Origin: MGBC163016 sp964518575
Lineage (GTDB): Bacteria > Actinomycetota > Coriobacteriia > Coriobacteriales > Eggerthellaceae
Assembly (NCBI GenBank): GCA_964518575.1
Contig: CAZFGW010000008.1
Coordinates: 5,908-69,907 of the forward strand
Direction: 5' to 3'
Length of the DNA stretch: 64,000 nt
The first letter of the stretch is position 1. Each line of letters starts with the position of its first letter. The notes under the pieces are model-generated. The model saw only the letters and a program-made list of their open reading frames with translations, did not search any database and was not told the DNA's origin. The translations under genes were made by a program, and so were the position numbers. This document shows, piece by piece, positions 34,950-43,596 of this stretch.

Positions 34950-36026
34950 ATGGCATTTGAAGGTCTTACAAATCTTGATCTTAAAGTCACGCGTGAGCCG
35001 GGAGTTAAGAAGAGCAGAAAACGTGCCTACGTGGATAAAGTGCATGGTCTTTCGGAGGCTCTCCAAGATGGCGGATATTACAAAGATGATTATGAAGCGA
35101 TCCTTTTAGCTCTCGGTAAAGATGCAGCTAGACTCGCCCCTGATCTATATGGTAGTTATGAAATCGAGGAAATGGACAGTGACCAAGTACTGGCAGTCCT
35201 TACAGCGATAGTGAGAAGAGATGAGGATTATGAGGGATTTGCCGCAAGGTGTTTAAAGAGCGGATTAATTGATGAGTTACTGGAACGGCTCGAAGCTATC
35301 GACTATGAAAATCGCGAGATTCCTTCGTGGATCGAGGAAGCTACCGATACTATCCTGCTTGAGCTGATGGATTTTCCTAAGGACAAAGAAACTACAGCGA
35401 ATCGACTTATACAACCTTATCTCCATTACATTGACGCAAACGGCGTGTATGCTGAGAGACCTTATGACCTGTTCGATAGCGAGATGGATGTTGTTGATCT
35501 ACTCCATCGAAAGGCGAGGGATTACGGTTTATATTTGGACTCGTCTGCATATGCCTATATGGATATTGGTACTCCCGGAAACATACCGTTTAAGGTTAGG
35601 AGAGTTGAGAAGGGAAGCGATGGACCAAAAACTATTTTTGCTTTTTCGTTGGGCGGAATGTTCAGCGGGCAATGCTCAATCAAGATTGAAGAGTTTGTCG
35701 ATGAATATGTTTGCACGATGTGCAACAAAGAATTGCTCACCAGCCAGAGAGCGAAGATAGAGAATGTCGGTCAGGAACAGCTTTCGCGGCTTGAAGCTAC
35801 CATCGAGAAGTCAGGTATAAAGGACTGGGAGCCGGAATACAGCAATCCAGTGCTTGATGGTGAGAGCTGGTCGATAATGGTTAACGATAATAGCGGCACA
35901 TTCGAATCATTGGGATCCAATAAGTACCCCAAAGGGTTTAACGCGCTTATTGACTGTCTTCATGATGTATTTGGTCTTGAAGTGTATCCGCCAGAAGGGG
36001 GATATGAAGGTCTCTTTGACAATTAG
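34950..36026 (+). CDS. Protein of unknown function
   Basis: 358 residues; family not recognised. The N-terminal third is acidic and helical (HGLSEALQDGGYYKDDYEAI, EEMDSDQVLAVLTAIVRRDE). The C-terminal half has beta-like stretches, a lone CTMCNK (CxxC) near 252, and WSIMVNDNSGTFESLGSNKY close to the end. No membrane segment or signal peptide. It has a clear AAGGAGA ribosome-binding site and stands alone, divergent from the J-like operon. Confidence 0.7.
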   Translation: MAFEGLTNLDLKVTREPGVKKSRKRAYVDKVHGLSEALQDGGYYKDDYEAILLALGKDAARLAPDLYGSYEIEEMDSDQVLAVLTAIVRRDEDYEGFAARCLKSGLIDELLERLEAIDYENREIPSWIEEATDTILLELMDFPKDKETTANRLIQPYLHYIDANGVYAERPYDLFDSEMDVVDLLHRKARDYGLYLDSSAYAYMDIGTPGNIPFKVRRVEKGSDGPKTIFAFSLGGMFSGQCSIKIEEFVDEYVCTMCNKELLTSQRAKIENVGQEQLSRLEATIEKSGIKDWEPEYSNPVLDGESWSIMVNDNSGTFESLGSNKYPKGFNALIDCLHDVFGLEVYPPEGGYEGLFDN

Positions 36027-36148
36027 GCGGTCGGGATTGTTCGGGAAGGGGATTATGATCTAGCCTCTCGATTATGTTTCAGCGTCTATGCCCAGAGAGG
36101 ATTCCTCTTGAGGTGTTTATGGCTATGATTGGTTCGCCATGGGTATGC

Positions 36149-36168
36149 GGGCGAGATGAATCTCGCCC
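36149..36168. repeat. Dispersed palindrome, copy 3
   Basis: GGGCGAGATGAATCTCGCCC, a perfect inverted repeat with a 2-nt centre, followed by CCAACGTCGATGCCCA. The flanks match those at 38882 for about 85 bp. Confidence 0.9.
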
Positions 36169-36370
36169 CAACGTCGATGCCCATTCAGTTTCCCTATTGA
36201 TTCATGCCCGGTCACGTATGGGTCACCATGTGATGTTCGCGATTACGATTGCTTCGTCGGGGTGACATTATTCCCCGTCCTGTGTCGTCCACTGCGTTAT
36301 CCAGAAAAATTCACAATCTGTTCGATTGACTGATCGAACCGTCGGGTGCATTATATTGATTCCATATAGT

Positions 36371-36384
36371 CGAACAAACGTTCC
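36371..36384. promoter_or_regulatory. LexA (SOS) box of dinB
   Basis: CGAACAAACGTTCC, differing from the Gram-positive consensus CGAAC-N4-GTTCG only at the last base. It lies 35 bases before the dinB start and just downstream of promoter-like sequences (TTGACT at 36326, CATTAT at 36349). Confidence 0.82.
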
Positions 36385-36405
36385 CATTTTGAGCAAGGAG
36401 GTGCT

Positions 36406-37680
36406 ATGGGCGATAGGGTCATCATGCATATCGATATGAATGCGTTTTACGCGAGCGTTGCCCAGCACCTCGATCCATGCTTGCGGGGAAAGGCGGTTGC
36501 TGTGGCGGGCGATCCTAAGAAGAGAAACGGGATCATCCTCGCGAAGTCGCGTGAGGCAAAGGCTTTCGGCGTGAAGACCGCCGAGGTTATCTGGCAAGCC
36601 AAGCAGAAGTGCCCTGGTCTCATTGTTGTGACACCTGACTATGCGGCATACAAACGCTACGCACGTCTCGCTCGCATGATCTACTACGATTACACCGATT
36701 TGGTCGAGCCATTCGGGCTTGATGAATCCTGGATTGATGTCACCGGCTCGCTTTCGCTCTTTGGAGGCAGCGCCACGCTTGTGGCAAAAGAGATATCCGA
36801 GCGCGTGAAGTCAGAACTGGGGCTTACGGTGTCTATTGGTGTTTCGTGGAACAAGATCTTCGCCAAACTCGGGAGCGACACCGATGCGGGTGATGGGGTC
36901 ATCTCGATCACGCGTGAGAACTACCGTGATGTTGTATGGCCTATGGCTGCGTCCGAGATGATCTACGTTGGACTCGCCACTGCAAGGAAACTTCATTCCG
37001 CAGGTTACGAGACCATAGGGGACGTGGCTTGCGCAGGTGATTATTTCTTGCGCAGGCGATTCGGAAAGATCGGTCCCATGCTGCGCTCGTTCGCGCGAGG
37101 AGAAGATACGAGCCCCGTGCGCGCTCTGGATCCTGCGAAGGCTGATGTGGATTATGTTGTGAAGGGTATCGGCAACGGGCTTACCGCGCCGCACGATCTC
37201 GAGAGCGATTCTGATGTAAAAGCGCTCGTATGGCTGCTTTCGGAATCGGTTGCGCAGAGGCTTCGCGAATCGAGGCTGCGCTGTCGAACAATTAGTGTCG
37301 GCGCACGATTTGCGGGCGACCTTTCAGGTTATTCCCGACAGACAACATTGCGCATGCCGACGTGTCTCACACGGGATATTGCCACGTTTGCCATGGGTCT
37401 TCTACGGGCGAATCAACCCTTTGATACGGATCATGCGCTCAGGGCTGTTCATGTACGCGTGACGAATCTCGTTCCTATGGACGTACCCGTTCAGGGCGAG
37501 CTTTTTGGTGATGCTGAGAAGATAGAGCGAATGGAGCGGCTTGATTTCGCGATTGATGCGCTGAGGAGCCGCTTCGGGAATACCTGTGTCAAGCGAGCTG
37601 TTGAGCTTACGGACGAGGCTCTGTCCGACCTTGATATCAAGCGGGATAACACCGTCCATCCTATAGGCTTTCTCAGGTAG
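36406..37680 (+). CDS. dinB: DNA polymerase IV (Y family)
   Basis: 424 residues. Translesion polymerase. Motifs: MHIDMNAFYASV with catalytic Asp10, YAAYKRYA, and FGLDESWIDVTGS with catalytic Asp106-Glu107. The thumb has a helix-hairpin-helix region, and the little-finger domain contains RLRCRTISVGARF. The C-terminal TCVKRAVELTDEAL lies where a clamp-binding peptide would be expected. AAGGAGGTG precedes the ATG. Its LexA box predicts induction by DNA damage. A small gene follows with almost no gap. Confidence 0.93.
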   Translation: MGDRVIMHIDMNAFYASVAQHLDPCLRGKAVAVAGDPKKRNGIILAKSREAKAFGVKTAEVIWQAKQKCPGLIVVTPDYAAYKRYARLARMIYYDYTDLVEPFGLDESWIDVTGSLSLFGGSATLVAKEISERVKSELGLTVSIGVSWNKIFAKLGSDTDAGDGVISITRENYRDVVWPMAASEMIYVGLATARKLHSAGYETIGDVACAGDYFLRRRFGKIGPMLRSFARGEDTSPVRALDPAKADVDYVVKGIGNGLTAPHDLESDSDVKALVWLLSESVAQRLRESRLRCRTISVGARFAGDLSGYSRQTTLRMPTCLTRDIATFAMGLLRANQPFDTDHALRAVHVRVTNLVPMDVPVQGELFGDAEKIERMERLDFAIDALRSRFGNTCVKRAVELTDEALSDLDIKRDNTVHPIGFLR

Positions 37681-37689
37681 GTGGGCGCT

Positions 37690-37965
37690 GTGGTCAAGGG
37701 CATCTCAGGAAGAATCAAGCGATATGTTAGCGTCACTACCCGCGTGGATGAGGACGGTCATGTTCGCCCGCTCTCCATCCAATGGTATGACGGTATGACG
37801 TATCCGATTGATGAGGTGAAGGACGTACGCCGCGCCTCGTCGCGCAAGGTTGGCGGCGACGGCATTTGCTATACCATCCGCATTGGGGACACCGTAACGT
37901 ATTTGTTCTATGAGGATCCGCGTTGGTTCGTCGAAGAGGTCATCAAAGACCGGGAATCTGCGTGA
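37690..37965 (+). CDS. Small protein downstream of dinB
   Basis: 91 residues, starting with GTG 37690 after AGGTAGGTGGG (GTG 37681 is an alternative). It contains VRPLSIQWYDGMTYPIDEVK and YTIRIGDTVTYLFYEDPRWF, a beta-rich pattern, perhaps an SH3-like or OB barrel. Similar small genes are common after dinB in Gram-positive bacteria, but the function is unknown. Co-transcription with dinB implies SOS control. Confidence 0.72.
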   Translation: MVKGISGRIKRYVSVTTRVDEDGHVRPLSIQWYDGMTYPIDEVKDVRRASSRKVGGDGICYTIRIGDTVTYLFYEDPRWFVEEVIKDRESA

Positions 37966-38025
37966 GGGTTGTGGTGTCTATACCCAGAGATGTTCTCTCT
38001 AGAGGCGTTTATGATTACGATTGGT

Positions 38026-38445
38026 TTACTTGCCACCTTTCAAATCGAGTTCGCTGATGCAATCAACGCCATGGTTCTCGCAGAGACGCATGAGTTTCCT
38101 GTCTGTCGTGAAAAGCGTTGCGCCCGTTCGCCTGGCTAAGACGAAATAGAACATGTCATAACTTGAGTGGTCGAGTCGGATGCTTTCGCGCAAGGCTTCG
38201 ACTTGCATCGGTTGTATCGGAAAGAATTCATCTACAAGACCAAGCCCAGCTTCGACGTATCGCTCTGCCTCTGAAGGATTCAGTCCTTCGATCCGAGAAA
38301 GCTTTCTGAAGACGCTGACTACTTCCGCGCGGACAAGTTCGCAACTGACGACCGCATCGTCACGAAGCAAGAGTGCGAGAAGTGCTTGTCCGTCTGTTGT
38401 TTGGCGAACCATCTCGCATATGGCGCACGCGTCGAGAACGATCAT
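38026..38445 (-). CDS. PIN-domain toxin (VapC-like ribonuclease)
   Basis: 139 residues with the acidic PIN residues Asp5 (VLDACAI), Glu41 (AEVVSV), Asp97 (SSYDMFY) and Asp115 (TTDRKL). PIN toxins cut tRNA or rRNA using Mg2+. It overlaps the antitoxin gene by 4 bp (ATGA). Confidence 0.9.
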   Translation of the reverse strand: MIVLDACAICEMVRQTTDGQALLALLLRDDAVVSCELVRAEVVSVFRKLSRIEGLNPSEAERYVEAGLGLVDEFFPIQPMQVEALRESIRLDHSSYDMFYFVLARRTGATLFTTDRKLMRLCENHGVDCISELDLKGGK

Positions 38446-38759
38446 CGGGCGTCCTCTTCGCGAGAACGCTTGAGAAGCTGTGCGCTGTTAGGGCATTTGC
38501 GGGTTGTCGGAATCGGCTTGAGCGAGGAAATGAGGTTGAGCGCCGTCTGTCTCTTTTCGAGATAGTTGTTGTGATTTACTGAGACCGAATCCGTACTTGG
38601 CGCGATGCGCGACTCGCCAGCAGACTGTTCGCGCATACCCAGATATCCTTCAATAATAGTAAGAGCCTGCTGTGAGATGCTGCGGTTTTCCCGAGAAGCG
38701 CACTCGCGCAGTTTGTCGTAGACCGCTGCCGGGCATTCTTTTACTTGTAGTGCTGGCAT
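38442..38759 (-). CDS. Ribbon-helix-helix antitoxin (FitA/VapB-like)
   Basis: 105 residues. MPALQVKECPAAVYDKLREC and RENRSISQQALTIIEGYL form an Arc/FitA-type RHH domain. The C-terminal 60 residues, with TALNLISSLKPIP, probably wrap the toxin. ATG 38759 with GAAAGGA is chosen; the frame upstream to 38948 runs through repeat DNA and is not favoured. Confidence 0.85.
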   Translation of the reverse strand: MPALQVKECPAAVYDKLRECASRENRSISQQALTIIEGYLGMREQSAGESRIAPSTDSVSVNHNNYLEKRQTALNLISSLKPIPTTRKCPNSAQLLKRSREEDAR

Positions 38760-38881
38760 GATGATCCTTTCGTTCAAATGATTATAGCATGCAAAATGCA
38801 TGAAAAATGAATGCATATAGCATATTGTCAATTTGGCATAGTCGTCATTCCCTGTTTTCTGACAGATCGCCATGGGTACGC

Positions 38882-38901
38882 GGGCGAGATGAATCTCGCC
38901 C
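38882..38901. repeat. Dispersed palindrome, copy 4
   Basis: GGGCGAGATGAATCTCGCCC. Together with about 85 bp of flank (38871-38955, including TTGATTCATACCCGGTCACG) it matches copy 3. Confidence 0.9.
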
Positions 38902-39046
38902 CAACGTCTATGCCCACTCAATATCCCCATTGATTCATACCCGGTCACGTATGGTTCGCCCCTACATCTATGCCCAAATCGTATTTGGGTTGAAGTGTGT
39001 TTGGTTATGTATGGTTTAGTGCAAAGATGCTGATACCATAGGGGTT

Positions 39047-39679
39047 GTGTGTGGAAGATGCATCATATTGACGTACGACGAGGTGCTCGAGATCGTGCAG
39101 GCGATCGAGGCGCGGTCTCCTATCAGCGGCATCGATCTGGACACATCCGTTCCAAGAGCGCAGGCGTATCCTGGCTTCGTCGCTCCGCTCATCGTCCCTC
39201 GTTTCGACACCTTCGCCAAAACAAACCCGCTCGAACCAGGCAACTTTGAGGTTTGTGAACTCGCTTGGGGTTTCGACGAATCATGGAAGAGTGGCGTTGT
39301 GTTCAACACACGCATTGAAAGCGCGATGAAACCTACCTGGCGCGACTCCATGGAGCACCGGCGTTGCCTTATCCCCGTGTCCGCCTTCTTTGAGACGAGC
39401 AACACCGAGACCTATCCCTCGCCGAGGACGGGAAAGCCCATCAAGCGACCATACGAATTCAGAAATCCTCGGCAAAATGTGATGCTCATCGGGTGTATTC
39501 GGAAGGGCGAGCGCTTCTCCATGGTCACCACCGAAGCCAATGCGGACATGGCTCACATCCACCATCGTATGCCGCTCATCGTGCGCCCCAACGAGCTATC
39601 ACTCTGGTTCGGTCCCGACTATCGGCAGCTCGCCGAACGCTCGAGCGTCAGGCTTGCAGCGCAGCCTGCGTCGCTGTAA
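39047..39679 (+). CDS. SOS-response-associated peptidase (SRAP, YedK/HMCES family)
   Basis: 210 residues. The protein binds abasic sites in single-stranded DNA through a covalent link with Cys2, exposed after removal of Met1 (MCGRC). Other active-site residues: Asn87 in FNTRIES, Glu116 in AFFE and His172 in IHHRMP. The start is GTG 39047, fixed by the need for Cys at position 2. No LexA box is seen close by, although dinB is 2.6 kb away. Confidence 0.92.
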   Translation: MCGRCIILTYDEVLEIVQAIEARSPISGIDLDTSVPRAQAYPGFVAPLIVPRFDTFAKTNPLEPGNFEVCELAWGFDESWKSGVVFNTRIESAMKPTWRDSMEHRRCLIPVSAFFETSNTETYPSPRTGKPIKRPYEFRNPRQNVMLIGCIRKGERFSMVTTEANADMAHIHHRMPLIVRPNELSLWFGPDYRQLAERSSVRLAAQPASL

Positions 39680-39901
39680 TGGCAGACCGGGGTGACGCTG
39701 GATGCCCTCTCGTGCTTCCATGCCCCCGCACCCGACTATACCGTGATCATGCATAATCGCCCTCATCGCTTTTTGCACTACATTCTTGGAAAATGTGTCA
39801 TGATTCCCCGTCGCCCTTGCGCTCCTTTTGCCTCGGGCAAGGTGATAAGATACTGGGAAAACTGAAACGTAATTCGATAGGTGACACGGCAGCTTTTTCG
39901 C

Positions 39902-41761
39902 ATGGAGAATCGCACGGAACAAGGTAGGGTGACTGAGGTAGACACGACGTATGGTTCGTGCCTTCCGCCTGCAGAAATCGAGATCCCGCACAAGGAATCT
40001 GCCGCAGTTGCGTCGGCCGAAGAAATTGCCTCTTTGCCGCAGTGGATCGACGAGGCGGGCAACACGTGGTTTTATCGCACGCTCGTCACTGCGCCTGACC
40101 AGCAAGCAGGCGCGGTCGACAAAGACATACAGCCGAGCCCTTGCAGCATCTGTGCAATCACCATCGAACAGGATGACGGGCACATCATCGTGCCCTCGAC
40201 AATTCAGGGACACGAGGTCATCGCCATCGAGACGCAGGCATGCGCTTTGCAGCCCCGTTTGAGCTCTGTTACCCTTCCGCCCACCGTCAAGACGATCGGC
40301 AAGAAAGCGTTCGCGTACAACGATAAGCTTGAGCAGGTCACGTTCTCCGAGGGTCTGGTGACTATCGGGGACTTCGCGTTTTTGGACACAGCCGTGAGCG
40401 TCATCGAGACGCCGAGCACCCTTCGCCATATCGGCGATAAAGCTTTCTATCGCTGCCTCAAGCTGGATAGAGTGCATCTCAATGAGGGACTGCTTACGAT
40501 TGGCGAAGAGGCTTTCTCGCACACGGCGCTTGAGGTGCTGCGCATTCCAAGCACGGTGAACGAGATTGGGTTCAAGGTCATTCAGCAAGCAGATCTTGAT
40601 GCGCCGGCGCGCGTCTCCGTTCACCCTGATAACCCTGACTTTGTGAGCGATGGCGAAGGTTTCGCGCTCTACCAGCGCCTGCCCGAGAGGGGTGGCAAGC
40701 TGCTTCTTCGCAATTACATGGGCGCTCAGCCTTACTATTCTGTTCTTCCTGGCACGGTGGCGATCGGGCATCATGCGTTCGCGTTTTGTCGCCCCCTGCA
40801 AGAAGTTGAGCTCCCGGAAGGGCTCGAGTACATCGGGGTGAGTGCCTTCAACGGCTGTGAGGGGATCGATCACATCGACCTGCCTTCAACAGTCAAGACA
40901 ATCGGAGCGCGCGCCTTTTCTAAAACGCGCCTGCGCTCCATTCGCCTACCCAAAGACCTGCAAGAGCTCGCTGACTCGGCGCTGCTCATGCATGATACGT
41001 CCATCGTGTTGGTGCCTTCGGCGCCCGGCTCGCTCATCGTCGAGCTCAATCCCAACAACGAGCATTTTTCCATCAAGGGTGGCGTGCTGTGCCAGCGCCT
41101 GGACGACGACACCTACAAAGCCATCATCTATGCCGGGACGGATTCCGAAGTCAGTATCACGGGTGACGTATCCGCCCTCGGGGACTATGTCTTCCATGGA
41201 GCCGCCGGTATTGAGCAGCTCAATATCCATGACGGCATCACGGGGTTTCGCCCCACGTCCTTTGCGGCGCGCGTGCCCATTCCGCGTGTGCATCTCGATC
41301 TCACGCAGCCCCTCGAGGGCAGGACGTGCGTCGATTTCACATTCGCCGCGGATTCGTCGGCGCGCCACGGTTATCTGCGCGCGTTTCGCTATGGTTGGTT
41401 CAACGTGAAGGAAATGATTCGCGAATCCGATGCGGGCATCATGTTCATGGGGAATACGTTTGACATGGGGCGCATCGCGGTGAGGCGCTTGGCTGATCCG
41501 TTCTTGCTCGATCCTGTTCGCGGAAAGACGCTTAGTGAGATCGTGGAGCACAACCTCGAGTCGATTTGCAAGACGTTCGCGCATCATCGGTACAACGAAG
41601 GATTCTCGCACCTCGCCGATCTGGGATATCTCACTGCGGATAATTTCGCCGATGTTTTGGGGTGGGTGCAGGACAAGGACAGCGTCTACACCACCAGTTA
41701 TTTGCTCGAGATGAAGCGCACGCGATTCGGCATTTCGTTCCTTTCTGAGTACGATCTGTAG
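39902..41761 (+). CDS. BspA-like leucine-rich repeat protein
   Basis: About 619 residues from ATG 39902; GTG 39881 and GTG 39929 are also possible, and none has a strong ribosome-binding site. LRR_5 repeats are clear: LSSVTLPPTVKTIGKKAFAY, LEQVTFSEGLVTIGDFAF, LDRVHLNEGLLTIGEEAF, LQEVELPEGLEYIGVSAF and IDHIDLPSTVKTIGARAF. No signal peptide or anchor is visible, so it is probably cytosolic, unlike classical surface BspA. It is 17 bp ahead of the VWA gene and likely forms an operon with it and the MoxR gene. Confidence 0.85.
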   Translation: MENRTEQGRVTEVDTTYGSCLPPAEIEIPHKESAAVASAEEIASLPQWIDEAGNTWFYRTLVTAPDQQAGAVDKDIQPSPCSICAITIEQDDGHIIVPSTIQGHEVIAIETQACALQPRLSSVTLPPTVKTIGKKAFAYNDKLEQVTFSEGLVTIGDFAFLDTAVSVIETPSTLRHIGDKAFYRCLKLDRVHLNEGLLTIGEEAFSHTALEVLRIPSTVNEIGFKVIQQADLDAPARVSVHPDNPDFVSDGEGFALYQRLPERGGKLLLRNYMGAQPYYSVLPGTVAIGHHAFAFCRPLQEVELPEGLEYIGVSAFNGCEGIDHIDLPSTVKTIGARAFSKTRLRSIRLPKDLQELADSALLMHDTSIVLVPSAPGSLIVELNPNNEHFSIKGGVLCQRLDDDTYKAIIYAGTDSEVSITGDVSALGDYVFHGAAGIEQLNIHDGITGFRPTSFAARVPIPRVHLDLTQPLEGRTCVDFTFAADSSARHGYLRAFRYGWFNVKEMIRESDAGIMFMGNTFDMGRIAVRRLADPFLLDPVRGKTLSEIVEHNLESICKTFAHHRYNEGFSHLADLGYLTADNFADVLGWVQDKDSVYTTSYLLEMKRTRFGISFLSEYDL

Positions 41762-41778
41762 GAGGGGACTGCTGGATC

Positions 41779-43539
41779 ATGGATGTGTCGGTTGCTTTTA
41801 AGGGCGAAGGTGTTGGCGAAGCCGAAGGAGGCGCAACAATCGCGAGCTTGGCGGTTGCTGAGAGCGCTGACTCCAACAAAGCGCAAACGCCCGAGCCTAC
41901 ATCGTCCGATCATGCGCCCGGTCAGTATGACGAAGAGGTCGTCAAGCTGGCAATCGAGGTGCTGGAACAATGTCGCACTTCGCTCATGATGTCGTTTCGC
42001 TTTCTTGATCGGTCTTTGTGGAAAATGCGCTGGGAGCCTGCGCCGATTCTGCTGCCTCTGGAATGCGATGGCGAAACGATGTGGTTCAATCCCATTTTGG
42101 TGTTGGCGCGATTCCGCCTCGACAGCAACGAGCTTGTGCGCGATATGCTCCACACCTTGATCCATTGCATTTTGCGTCATCCCTTCGACAAGACCCACGA
42201 GAACACGCGCGCGTGGTGGCTGGTGTGCGACATCGTCGCGGAGTCGACGGCGCTTGATATGGCGGGCACTGCTTTTCCGAGCCAACTTGATGGCGTGCGC
42301 ACGGCGCAGCTTGCCCATATGCGCAAAAGGTGCGAGGTAATGACGCCTCAATTGTTGTATGACTTTTGGGATAAGCCCGTGCGGTTCGCGAGCCCCGATG
42401 AGGGGGCGGACGACGCCTTGGTCAAGCTTGAGAGCTTGTTCGCGCGCGATAGCCATGCACGATGGCCGCAGTTTTTCGAGAATGCGCACAATCCCAATGA
42501 GGACCAGCCGCAGCCTGAGAGCATGACCAGCGACGAATCCCGCGCCGAGGGCGCTCAGGCAGATGACGCCGATGAGACGGGTAATGCGCAAAAAGGCGAT
42601 GACGAGTCAGCCGTGCCTGAGAACCCCTCTGATGCTGACAGTTCAGAAGAGCCTCATGAGTCCAACCAGTTCGGAGATGCGGATAATCCCGAGCAAGTGG
42701 AACATATCGATGCCGAAAACGCACCCAACGATGGGGATAGCTCGTATGATCCAGAAGATGCGCGCAGCCTCTCGTCGCTTGCTCAAGATGATACGGATGA
42801 GCTCGAGGAGGAGTGGCGCGAGATCAGTCTGCGCATTCAAGAGGACTTGGAGACATTCTCCAAGAAACGCGGCGACGCGACCGGCGGACTCTTGGCGAAC
42901 ATGCGGATTGCGAACAGGAAGCCCGTCAACTACGCGGATTTCCTGCGTCGCTTCGCCACAATGCGCGAGGACATGTGCGTCAATGACGACGAATTCGACT
43001 ACATCTTCTACACGTTCGGCATGGACCATTACGGCAACATGCCGCTTGTTGAGCCGCTCGAGTACCAAGAGAGCAATCGCGTGCGTGATTTCGTGATCGC
43101 GCTCGATACGTCGGGGTCGTGCTCGGGAAACCTTTTGAGCAACTTCATCGATCGCACGTTCCAAATCCTTTCGCAAGCGGAGAAATTCGGGAACAAAATC
43201 AACATCCACATCATTCAATGCGACGCTGCTATTCGGGAGGATGTGAAGATCACCTCGCTTGATGAGCTGAAGCGCTTTGGCGATACATTCCGGGTCAAGG
43301 GACTTGGCGGTACCGATTTCAGACCGGTTTTCGAATATGTGGATGAGCTCATTGCGGAAGGGGAGTTCGACGATCTGCGCGGACTCATCTACTTCACGGA
43401 CGGGTACGGGATTTTCCCCGGCAAGATGCCCGACTACGACGTCGCGTTCGTGTTCGTGGAGGATGGAGGACGCACCCGCGATGTGCCGCCGTGGGCTATG
43501 AAGGTTATATTGAGCAGTGAACAGATCAGGGTTTTGTGA
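41779..43539 (+). CDS. DUF2201-type metallopeptidase-like protein with VWA domain
   Basis: 586 residues. The N-terminal half has MLHTLIHCILRHPF, an H-x3-H motif near residues 128-132 of the putative zinc-peptidase-like domain. An acidic low-complexity linker (about 235-335, rich in Asp, Glu, Ser and Asn) follows. The C-terminal VWA-like domain has the MIDAS motif FVIALDTSGSCSG and GGTDFRPVFEYVDEL. Such proteins pair with MoxR AAA+ ATPases, as here, and are thought to act in metal insertion or chaperoning. The target is unknown. Confidence 0.85.
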   Translation: MDVSVAFKGEGVGEAEGGATIASLAVAESADSNKAQTPEPTSSDHAPGQYDEEVVKLAIEVLEQCRTSLMMSFRFLDRSLWKMRWEPAPILLPLECDGETMWFNPILVLARFRLDSNELVRDMLHTLIHCILRHPFDKTHENTRAWWLVCDIVAESTALDMAGTAFPSQLDGVRTAQLAHMRKRCEVMTPQLLYDFWDKPVRFASPDEGADDALVKLESLFARDSHARWPQFFENAHNPNEDQPQPESMTSDESRAEGAQADDADETGNAQKGDDESAVPENPSDADSSEEPHESNQFGDADNPEQVEHIDAENAPNDGDSSYDPEDARSLSSLAQDDTDELEEEWREISLRIQEDLETFSKKRGDATGGLLANMRIANRKPVNYADFLRRFATMREDMCVNDDEFDYIFYTFGMDHYGNMPLVEPLEYQESNRVRDFVIALDTSGSCSGNLLSNFIDRTFQILSQAEKFGNKINIHIIQCDAAIREDVKITSLDELKRFGDTFRVKGLGGTDFRPVFEYVDELIAEGEFDDLRGLIYFTDGYGIFPGKMPDYDVAFVFVEDGGRTRDVPPWAMKVILSSEQIRVL

Positions 43540-43596
43540 GGAAGGGCAGTGATGGGGCGCAGCATGCGCGCTCGGTGAAGAATATGGGTGGTGGGA

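Larger units (their letters stand above)
36027..36405. other. Gap with dispersed repeat and dinB control region
   Basis: No gene. It holds a repeat block (about 36080-36230) that includes the 20-bp palindrome and is similar to 38871-38975, with a shorter related piece at 37976-38030. The right part carries the dinB promoter and LexA box. Confidence 0.6.

Noticed and set aside
38760..38948. Upstream extension of the RHH antitoxin
   Set aside because: It runs through the dispersed repeat and lacks a ribosome-binding site; ATG 38759 has both a good site and the domain start.
39599..40873. 424-residue open frame on the minus strand
   Set aside because: It lies opposite the LRR gene and the SRAP end, has no recognisable domain, and its Arg/His-rich composition is that of an antisense shadow.
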